A stretch of 5,037 bases of DNA from Ignavibacteriales bacterium CG12_big_fil_rev_8_21_14_0_65_30_8. Its GTDB lineage: Bacteria; Bacteroidota; Ignavibacteria; Ignavibacteriales; Ignavibacteriaceae. How positions within the stretch are numbered: the first letter of the stretch is position 1; each line of letters starts with the position of its first letter. Below the pieces are notes generated by a model. The model was not told where the DNA came from, searched no databases, and saw only the letters and a program-made list of their open reading frames with translations. Both the position numbers and the translations under genes were made by a program. Positions 1 to 5,037 of the stretch are shown in pieces. Location of the stretch: NCBI GenBank assembly GCA_002783525.1, contig PFGS01000021.1:1-5037 (forward strand), read 5' to 3'.

Positions 1-10
1 TATAACAAAA

Positions 11-1150
11 TTAAAATTGGAACTTTTTGTCTTTTCTTTTTGCGTATTCTAAAACTAAAGCACTCGCAACAAATATTGAGGAATATGTACCAATAATAAT
101 TCCGAAAAATAATGTAAATGCAAATGCTCTAAGTACTTCACCACCAAATAAAAGCAATACAAATGTTGTTAATAAAGTTGTACCACCGGTAAGTAATGTA
201 CGACTCATTGTTCTGTTTACGCTCATATTTAGTACATCTATTAATGGCATAGTTTTATGTATTTTTAAATTTTCTCTAACCCTGTCAAACACAATAACCG
301 TATCATTTACAGAATAACCAACTAGTGTTAAAAATGCAGCCACAACTGTTAGGTCTATTTCTAAGTTTAATCCTGGGATTACTCCGTATAATGCAGCATA
401 TAGACCCAAAGTAATTAATACATCGTGGAAAAGTGCAGCAACAGCGCCTAAAGCAAAAATAAATTTAAAACGAAATGCTAGGTAAACTAATATTGCAATT
501 AATGAGAAAAATACAGCAATTGTTGCATCTTGTTTTAATTCGTTACCAATTTTGGGTCCAACATAACCTTCTTTTACAACGATAAAATTATTATCAGCAA
601 TTTTGCCTCTTAAATTTTCTTTTATCCATTCAGAAATACCTACATTTACAACCATTTGTTTATTATCTAATGATTCAGATACTTTACCTGCTTGGTAACC
701 TGCATTAAATAATTTTGCAACAAGTGCTGTAGTTGTATCGTTATTAGGCAGTTCATAGGTAACCGTAGATGAAGTTGAATCAACTATTGTTCTTGGTAAT
801 CCTGGATAAATTTTATCAATCTCTTTTTCAATATTTGCTACAACTATTGGAAATAAGTTACTTGGAAGATTTTGAAGTTCAGTTCTTAAAAGAACACCAG
901 TTTCACCTCCAAAAGTTTTAACTTCTAAATTTCCTAAGGAAGTATTTTGAACCAGATTTCTTATTTCACTTATTTGGATAGGATTATCATATTGCAATAC
1001 AATTTCCCTTCCACCTTTAAAATCAATGCCAAAATTAAATCCTCTAAAAATTACATTGATTACACCAATTAAAAATAAAGCGACCGATAAAACATAAAAG
1101 ATCTTTCTTTTACCTAACCAATCTATTTTTATATTATTAAATAACTGCAT
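11..1150 (-). CDS. secF: Protein translocase subunit SecF
   Basis: SecF is the smaller subunit of the SecDF complex. The complex sits in the cytoplasmic membrane beside SecYEG and uses the proton gradient to help exported proteins finish crossing. The 379-residue product has the family layout: TM1 at about 15-34, the FGIDFKGG motif at 40-47, a periplasmic domain to about 205, the VGPKIGNEL motif at 197-205, then five membrane segments from about 209 to 368. ALFHDVLIT (239-247) and GYSVNDTVIVFDRVREN (278-294) are hallmark SecF sequences. D283 in the latter matches the conserved acidic residue of the proton path, and R317 in the TMSRTLL segment is probably the conserved arginine. The length is near the usual 300-400. 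The ATG is supported by AGGAG upstream and by a normal N-terminus. It follows secD by 26 bp, so the two are almost surely co-transcribed. No truncation is seen, and the stop lies 10 bp from the window edge. Confidence 0.97.
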   Translation of the reverse strand: MQLFNNIKIDWLGKRKIFYVLSVALFLIGVINVIFRGFNFGIDFKGGREIVLQYDNPIQISEIRNLVQNTSLGNLEVKTFGGETGVLLRTELQNLPSNLFPIVVANIEKEIDKIYPGLPRTIVDSTSSTVTYELPNNDTTTALVAKLFNAGYQAGKVSESLDNKQMVVNVGISEWIKENLRGKIADNNFIVVKEGYVGPKIGNELKQDATIAVFFSLIAILVYLAFRFKFIFALGAVAALFHDVLITLGLYAALYGVIPGLNLEIDLTVVAAFLTLVGYSVNDTVIVFDRVRENLKIHKTMPLIDVLNMSVNRTMSRTLLTGGTTLLTTFVLLLFGGEVLRAFAFTLFFGIIIGTYSSIFVASALVLEYAKRKDKKFQF

Positions 1151-1161
1151 TTATCTGTTTG

Positions 1162-1166
1162 CTCCT
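1162..1166 (-). promoter_or_regulatory. Ribosome binding site of secF
   Basis: The minus strand reads AGGAG here, 11 nt before the secF ATG, inside the 26-bp gap after the secD stop. It is the only clear Shine-Dalgarno sequence before a gene start visible in this window. It supports the chosen secF start and independent translation initiation of secF on the shared mRNA. The spacing is a little longer than the usual 5-9 nt. Confidence 0.6.
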
Positions 1167-1176
1167 ATAAACTTTT

Positions 1177-3084
1177 TTATCCGAGATTAATTTTCATTCC
1201 TTTCGCAACCATAATATTAAATATTAGTTTTGCTATAACCAAAGCACTGAATAAACTTGCAACAATACCTATCATTAATGTTAAAGCAAATCCTTGTACG
1301 GGACCAGAACCGAATTGATAAAGAATAATTCCTGTTAAAAATGTAGTAATGTTCGAGTCAATAATAGCTGAGTTAGCTTTAGCAAAACCGCTATCAACTG
1401 AAGCTTTTACAGTTTTTCCTGTTGCAACTTCTTCTCTTATTCTTTCATAAATAAGTACGTTTGCATCAACTGCCATACCTATAGTTAAAATAATACCTGC
1501 AATACCGGGCAAGGTTAATGTTGCACCAAAACCTGCCAAAACACCAAGTATAAATAATACTGTAAATATTAAGGCTGCTGCTGCAATTTCACCTGCTCTT
1601 CTGTAATAGAAAATCATAAATATTGTAACTAGTATAAATCCTATAATTGCTGCTTTAAAACCGGCTCTAATAGAATCTTCGCCGAGTGATGGTCCAACTG
1701 TTCTTTCTTCAATAATTGAAACCGGAGCCGGTAGAGCACCCGCTTTAAGTACGATCTCTAACAACTTAGCCTCTTCCATATTTGCCATACCGGTAATTTG
1801 AGAATTACCACTAGGTATTTTGTTAATTACATTTGGAGCTGAATAAACAGCGCCGTCCAAAATAATAGCAATTCTTTTTCCAATATTTGCACCGGTTATT
1901 CTTGCCCAATCAGATGCACCTTCACTGTTCATTTGCATATTAACAATAGCTCCCGAAGTACTTGGATCAATTGTAGCTTGAGCATCAGTAATAACACCTC
2001 CGGTAAGTTCTGGTGTTTTATTAACTAAATAAAGTACATAAATAGATTTTCCGTCTTGTTGACCAAAAGGTTTTGCAGAAAAATGGAATTCAACATTGTT
2101 TGGAATAGCCGCTTTTACTTCAGGGCGGTTTAACATTAGTTGAAGTTTATCTTTTTGATCTTCACTTACATATGCATCAGCAGTTTGTGAATTTGGATTA
2201 ATAAGTGCAATTGAGAAAAATGGGTGCTGTTTTGCAAATTCTTCAGGAGAAAGTTGTTGATTTGCTAGACTGTCATTATTTGTAATTGAAGAATCTTTAT
2301 TTGTCTTATCAACTGTTGAATCTATTTTACCTGCTAAAACTTCATCAATTCTCTGCATAATATTAAAAGTAGTTTGAGGATCTTTAACTAAATTGAATTG
2401 TAAAAGAGCTGTACCTTGTAGCAGTTGTTTTGCTTCTTCCTCTCTCGCAATGCCAGGTAATTCAACAATAACTCTTCTGCTGCCTTGTCTTTGTATTGTA
2501 GGTTCTGAAACGCCGTATTGATCTATCCTGTTTCTAATAATTTCCATTGCTCTGGAAACAGCATCTTCAGCGCTCGTATTTAGATCACTTACTATTTTAC
2601 TATCTTCATCCCTTACAGAACCATAATAACGACTTAATCTAATTCCTCTTGCTTGCATCATTCTGGCAAAAATATCTACAACAGATTCATTAGAAATTGC
2701 TGTTTCTTGTTCTGCTTCAACTATAACTTTTTTAAAAGTATCATCCGGATTTTTAGCTAATTTTTCAAGTAATTTGCCTGTGTTCACTTCAAGTACAACA
2801 CGCATACCACCCTGCAAATCAAGGCCTAATTTTATACTTTTAGCTTTTGTTTTTGCAATATTAGGATCAGAAGCTTTTATGCTGTCTTCAATAAATTTTT
2901 CAACTTTATCTAGTTCAATTTTTGAAATATTAGGCTGAGCATCTTTAAGTTCAAGTTGTCGGTTACTAACAAATTTAGATATTTTTTCATTGTTAGTATA
3001 ATTTTGATAGGTAGGATAAAGTAGATAAATACTTAATCCAATTGCTGCTAAAATTAGAATAATTTTGAATCTGAATTCTTTCAT
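1177..3084 (-). CDS. secD: Protein translocase subunit SecD
   Basis: SecD is the larger subunit of the SecDF complex, with a big periplasmic P1 domain that is thought to grip emerging proteins and six membrane segments that conduct protons. In the 635-residue product TM1 lies at about 7-23. LGLDLQGG is at 86-93, RNRIDQYGVSEP at 184-195, and VELPG at 207-211. The P1 head region runs to about 455, VGPSLGEDSI is at 463-472, and five further membrane segments fill about 475-625. GMAVDANVLIYERIREE (536-552) is the TM4 signature, and D540 corresponds to the conserved aspartate of the proton path. Residues 251-283 form a low-complexity S/T/N/D/K-rich stretch within P1, probably a flexible loop. The length is similar to that of E. 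coli SecD (615). The ATG start gives a normal short cytoplasmic tail before TM1, but no Shine-Dalgarno is seen upstream. secF follows at once. SecD and SecF are separate here, whereas many Bacteroidota and Firmicutes carry a fused SecDF. Confidence 0.97.
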   Translation of the reverse strand: MKEFRFKIILILAAIGLSIYLLYPTYQNYTNNEKISKFVSNRQLELKDAQPNISKIELDKVEKFIEDSIKASDPNIAKTKAKSIKLGLDLQGGMRVVLEVNTGKLLEKLAKNPDDTFKKVIVEAEQETAISNESVVDIFARMMQARGIRLSRYYGSVRDEDSKIVSDLNTSAEDAVSRAMEIIRNRIDQYGVSEPTIQRQGSRRVIVELPGIAREEEAKQLLQGTALLQFNLVKDPQTTFNIMQRIDEVLAGKIDSTVDKTNKDSSITNNDSLANQQLSPEEFAKQHPFFSIALINPNSQTADAYVSEDQKDKLQLMLNRPEVKAAIPNNVEFHFSAKPFGQQDGKSIYVLYLVNKTPELTGGVITDAQATIDPSTSGAIVNMQMNSEGASDWARITGANIGKRIAIILDGAVYSAPNVINKIPSGNSQITGMANMEEAKLLEIVLKAGALPAPVSIIEERTVGPSLGEDSIRAGFKAAIIGFILVTIFMIFYYRRAGEIAAAALIFTVLFILGVLAGFGATLTLPGIAGIILTIGMAVDANVLIYERIREEVATGKTVKASVDSGFAKANSAIIDSNITTFLTGIILYQFGSGPVQGFALTLMIGIVASLFSALVIAKLIFNIMVAKGMKINLG

Positions 3085-3125
3085 ATAGTTAATTAGAATT
3101 GTAAAATTTTAAAATAAATTATCTG

Positions 3126-3180
3126 GTAAAATTAGTCCTTAACTGCTTGAAAGTCAATCAATTATGAATAGTAAAATTAG
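3126..3180. repeat. 10-bp direct repeat GTAAAATTAG before secD
   Basis: GTAAAATTAG occurs exactly twice in the gap upstream of secD, at 3126-3135 and 3171-3180 (45 bp apart). A shorter version, GTAAAATT, occurs at 3101-3108. The 3126 copy overlaps the candidate -10 box. The spacings of 25 and 45 bp are not a tidy multiple of a helical turn. It could be a binding site pair or simple chance in AT-rich sequence; no function is assigned. Confidence 0.35.
3129..3157 (-). promoter_or_regulatory. Possible sigma70-like promoter of secD-secF
   Basis: In the 129-bp gap between the PNP stop and secD, the minus strand has TTGACT (3157-3152, five of six matches to the -35 consensus). TAATTT follows after 17 bp (3134-3129, only three of six matches to TATAAT). 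Transcription would start near 3122, giving a leader of about 40 nt. The -10 match is weak, the region is AT-rich, and the host sigma factor preference is unknown, so this is only a candidate. The gap size and lack of a visible terminator before it also allow read-through from PNP. Confidence 0.25.
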
Positions 3181-3213
3181 AGTTTTTGAATAAAAGGAGG
3201 ATATTTTATTTTC

Positions 3214-4035
3214 TTATATAAGAGCTAATATTTCTTTAACAAGATTTTCAAATTTTACTTTTGCAAGATTTGCGGTTTCTGTTACTTCTTCGTGTGATAT
3301 CTTGTGTTCTGAAATTCCAGCAGCCATATTTGTGATCAAAGATACCGAGGCAGTTTCCATTCCAAGATTTGCTGCAAATACTGCTTCGTGATAAGTTGAC
3401 ATTCCAACGGCATCGCCCCCTAACTTACCTGTCATTTCAATTTCGGCCGGAGTTTCATAAGCGGGACCTTTATTATACCAATAAACACCTTCTTTTATAG
3501 ATATGTTTTTATTTTTTGCAGCAGTTTTAATAATATTATTAAAGGACTCGGTAGGGAAATCATGAAATTTTATTTTGGAGTTAATATTTGTTATTCCAAT
3601 TAAATCTGTTAATTCTTTTTTAATATTAATTCCGTTAAAAGATGTAATTAACATTAGATCACCTGAAGCAAAATCCAAATTAACTCCGCCGGCGGCATTA
3701 GTTAAAAATATCTTTTTAGTTCCCAATTTATGTGTAATAAAAACCGGAAGTATACATTGATTTAAACTATAACCTTCATAAAAATGAATTCTGCCCTGAA
3801 AGACTAAAACATTTTTATTTTGATATTTGCAGAAATGGATTTTACCTTCGTGACCGGGAATTGTAGATGGCGGATAACCTGGAAGTGAAGTAGTAGAGAT
3901 TGTTTTAAGTTTCTCTAACCTATCGGCAAAATCACCTAAACCACTTCCTAGAATAAGAGATATATCCGGTTTAAATGGAGCTTCTTTTTGTAATTTCTGA
4001 AGAAGATCTTTGTATTTAAAATCTAAATCAACCAA
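3214..4035 (-). CDS. Purine nucleoside phosphorylase (PNP, inosine/guanosine type)
   Basis: This enzyme splits purine (deoxy)nucleosides with phosphate into free base and (deoxy)ribose 1-phosphate in the cytoplasm, for purine salvage. The 273-residue product matches the trimeric, human-like PNP family. GSGLG (30-34) with S31 and PGHEGK (60-65) with H62 are present. GRIHFYEGY (81-89) holds R82 and H84, which with S31 form the phosphate site, and Y86. LTNAAGGVN is at 111-119, and GPAYETPAE (190-198) holds the base-binding glutamate E194. GMST is at 211-214, SLITN (232-236) has the base-binding N236, and H248 matches human H257. N236, the position that is Asn in inosine/guanosine enzymes, argues for 6-oxopurine preference and against methylthioadenosine phosphorylase, where it is usually Asp. 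The start appears to be TTG: no in-frame ATG lies between the upstream in-frame TAA (4048-4050) and the GSGLG motif, and this start places GSGLG at the family's normal position. There is no visible Shine-Dalgarno. It follows a nucleoside transporter, which fits the role. The symbol could be punA or deoD-like; none is assigned. Confidence 0.94.
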   Translation of the reverse strand: MVDLDFKYKDLLQKLQKEAPFKPDISLILGSGLGDFADRLEKLKTISTTSLPGYPPSTIPGHEGKIHFCKYQNKNVLVFQGRIHFYEGYSLNQCILPVFITHKLGTKKIFLTNAAGGVNLDFASGDLMLITSFNGINIKKELTDLIGITNINSKIKFHDFPTESFNNIIKTAAKNKNISIKEGVYWYNKGPAYETPAEIEMTGKLGGDAVGMSTYHEAVFAANLGMETASVSLITNMAAGISEHKISHEEVTETANLAKVKFENLVKEILALI

Positions 4036-4038
4036 TGA

Positions 4039-4080
4039 AATTATAAATTATGAATTATGAATTATGAATTATGAATTATG
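4039..4080. repeat. Heptamer tandem array, five perfect AATTATG copies plus one variant
   Basis: Positions 4046-4080 are five perfect head-to-tail copies of AATTATG. They are preceded by AATTATA (4039-4045), which differs only in the last base. On the coding (minus) strand the unit reads CATAATT. The array ends 3 bp before the PNP start codon, so it fills the place where a leader and ribosome site would be expected. Seven is not a multiple of three, and the array holds in-frame stops (for example TAA at 4050-4048), so it is not part of the protein. Short heptameric arrays of this kind are known from intergenic regions of several bacteria, where copy number often varies between strains by slippage. 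Confidence 0.95.
4040..4068 (-). promoter_or_regulatory. Possible promoter embedded in the heptamer array
   Basis: On the minus strand the degenerate repeat copy forms a perfect TATAAT (4045-4040). Seventeen bp upstream, inside the array, lies TTCATA (4068-4063), a four-of-six match to TTGACA. The predicted transcription start, about 7 nt past TATAAT, falls on the TTG codon of PNP at 4035-4033, which would make the message leaderless or nearly so. AT-rich repeats produce such matches easily, so this is weak evidence. Read-through from the transporter gene is the alternative. Confidence 0.22.
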
Positions 4081-4095
4081 ATAATCTTTAGTACC

Positions 4096-4130
4096 TTAAA
4101 CTTTCAACCTGCAACCTTAAAACAACAAAC
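4096..4130. repeat. Degenerate heptad-like C/A-rich stretch
   Basis: Next to the perfect heptamer array, the plus strand can be cut into loosely similar 7-mers: TTAAACT, TTCAACC, TGCAACC, TTAAAAC, AACAAAC. Only TTCAACC and TGCAACC resemble each other closely (six of seven). The last two units overlap the end of the transporter gene, including its stop codon. The periodicity is suggestive rather than clear. It may be the worn remnant of a second tandem array or chance. Confidence 0.3.
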
Positions 4131-5037
4131 CTGCTAAAGTTGCAGTCATTAATGTAGCTAGAGTTCCACCTATTACAGCTTTAAAACCAAGTGCTGCAAT
4201 ATCAGACTTACGCGAAGGTGCCAATGGTCCTAAACCACCAATTTGTATTGCTATTGAACTGAAATTTGCAAACCCACAAAGCGCATAAGTTGCCATTAAA
4301 ATTGCTTTTTCACTTACCATAACTTTTGTAGTTATCATTTTACCCAATTCTAAATATGCAACAAATTCATTTAAAACTATTTTTGTACCTAAAAGACTAC
4401 CAAAGTGAAGCGAGTCTTGCCAAGGTACACCAATTCCATATGCAAGAAATTGAAGTACAAGTCCAATCACCAACTGAAAATTAAGTGGTTGTCCGTAAGT
4501 AGACAGTAACGCTCCATTTAATCCTGTGATATTACCAATTCCTTCTAATATATAATTTACAAGAGCGATCAATGCTATAAATGCAATTAACATAGCACCA
4601 ACATTTAATGCCAAGGACAAACCGTCACTTGCTCCATTTGCTGCTGATTCAACAACATTTGAAGCATTTTTTTCAACATTAACTTTGACAGATCCTTTTG
4701 TTTCCGGATCACTGGTTTCAGGATAGATTATCTTTGAGATTAATAATGCGGCAGGCGCTGCCATAACACTTGCGCCGAGTAATTGTGTTGCAAATAATTG
4801 TTGTGCTTCAGCAACCGGTAATCCTAAAGTAGCAGCATATGAAGACCCTAATATTTGTATATAAGCTGCCATTACTCCACCTGCAATTGTTGCCATACCT
4901 CCAACCATAATAGTCAGTAATTCGCTGTGAGTCATTCCCTTAATAAAGGGTTTTATCATTAAAGGTGCTTCAGTTTGCCCTACAAAGATATTTGCTGTAC
5001 AAGAGAGAGATTCAGCACCACTGGTTCCCATAATTTT
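4117..5037 (-). CDS. Concentrative nucleoside transporter (NupC/CNT family), partial, N-terminus outside window
   Basis: This inner-membrane symporter would bring nucleosides into the cell with H+ or Na+. The frame stays open to the right edge (two codons, K and I, precede the first visible Met), and the sequence begins in the middle of the conserved core (MGTSGAESLS). The true start is therefore beyond 5037, and the internal ATG at 5031 should not be used. Counting from that Met: GQTEAPL (18-24) is the HP1 substrate-binding motif; NEFVAYLEL (221-229) carries E222, and GFANFSSIAI (253-262) carries F254, N256 and S259. These match the nucleoside-binding residues of Vibrio CNT (GQTE, E332, F366, N368, S371). 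Hydrophobic segments lie at about 38-62, 82-102, 138-162, 185-202, 242-267 and 281-303. A hydrophilic loop of about 30 residues (104-135) separates the halves of the core. All visible binding residues are kept. PNP follows 81 bp downstream, consistent with uptake feeding phosphorolysis. Substrate range and coupling ion cannot be told. Confidence 0.95.
   Translation of the reverse strand, partial: KIMGTSGAESLSCTANIFVGQTEAPLMIKPFIKGMTHSELLTIMVGGMATIAGGVMAAYIQILGSSYAATLGLPVAEAQQLFATQLLGASVMAAPAALLISKIIYPETSDPETKGSVKVNVEKNASNVVESAANGASDGLSLALNVGAMLIAFIALIALVNYILEGIGNITGLNGALLSTYGQPLNFQLVIGLVLQFLAYGIGVPWQDSLHFGSLLGTKIVLNEFVAYLELGKMITTKVMVSEKAILMATYALCGFANFSSIAIQIGGLGPLAPSRKSDIAALGFKAVIGGTLATLMTATLAGLLF

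Noticed and set aside
27..317. Open frame of 96 codons on the plus strand
   Set aside because: It lies wholly opposite secF, has no family motif, and its sequence is the antisense shadow of the conserved C-terminal membrane segments of SecF.
3193..3200. Perfect Shine-Dalgarno-like AAAGGAGG on the plus strand
   Set aside because: No ATG, GTG or TTG follows at a useful distance, and the sequence downstream is antisense to the end of PNP.
3189..3210. Inverted repeat AATAAAA / TTTTATT with an 8-nt loop just after the PNP stop, as a terminator
   Set aside because: The stem is only seven A-T pairs and no T-tract follows on the minus strand, so it is unlikely to stop transcription of PNP. It is expected by chance in such AT-rich sequence.
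3575..3760. Open frame of 61 codons on the plus strand
   Set aside because: It lies opposite the well-supported PNP gene, has no recognisable motif and no ribosome site.
4046..4080. Heptamer array as part of a CRISPR array or of an origin iteron cluster
   Set aside because: The units are 7 bp with no spacers, which excludes CRISPR. No DnaA boxes or replication gene are present to support an origin.
4081..4116. Possible terminator after the transporter gene
   Set aside because: Only a 4-bp TTTA/TAAA pairing was found on the minus strand, with no GC-rich stem or T-run.
5029..5031. ATG as the start of the nucleoside transporter
   Set aside because: It begins inside the conserved MGTSGAES core motif, and the frame continues upstream to the window edge, so the gene is truncated by the window rather than starting here.

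Overview
The window is an ordinary, AT-rich (by eye about one third G+C) stretch of bacterial chromosome in which all four genes lie on the minus strand. In transcription order they are: a concentrative nucleoside transporter of the NupC/CNT family, cut by the right window edge; a purine nucleoside phosphorylase (PNP); and the two membrane subunits of the Sec translocase accessory complex, SecD and SecF. All four reading frames are intact and all end in TAA. No RNA genes, insertion sequences, CRISPR arrays or phage genes were seen.

Right part (4036-5037): the C-terminal three fifths or so of the CNT transporter, then an 81-bp gap made almost wholly of short repeats. The gap holds five perfect head-to-tail copies of the heptamer AATTATG (plus one degenerate copy) and a looser heptad-like C/A-rich stretch. 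Middle (3085-4035): PNP, which appears to start at TTG directly after the repeat with no visible Shine-Dalgarno, then a 129-bp gap with a 10-bp direct repeat and a weak sigma70-like promoter candidate before secD. Left part (11-3084): secD and secF, separated by 26 bp, with a clear AGGAG ribosome site before secF.

The genes form two functional pairs. The transporter would import nucleosides with a cation, and PNP would split the purine nucleosides with phosphate to free base and (deoxy)ribose 1-phosphate. This is a salvage or catabolic pair. SecD and SecF form the proton-driven membrane complex that helps pull exported proteins out of SecYEG. The two pairs have no obvious functional link and may simply be adjacent.

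The organism is inferred only loosely. Low G+C, weak or missing Shine-Dalgarno sequences before most genes, separate rather than fused SecD and SecF, and AATTATG-type tandem repeats between genes would fit a member of the Bacteroidota/Chlorobiota/Ignavibacteria group, but the sequence alone does not prove this. No previously undescribed system was found. The points most worth a second look are the heptamer array against the PNP start and its possible promoter role.
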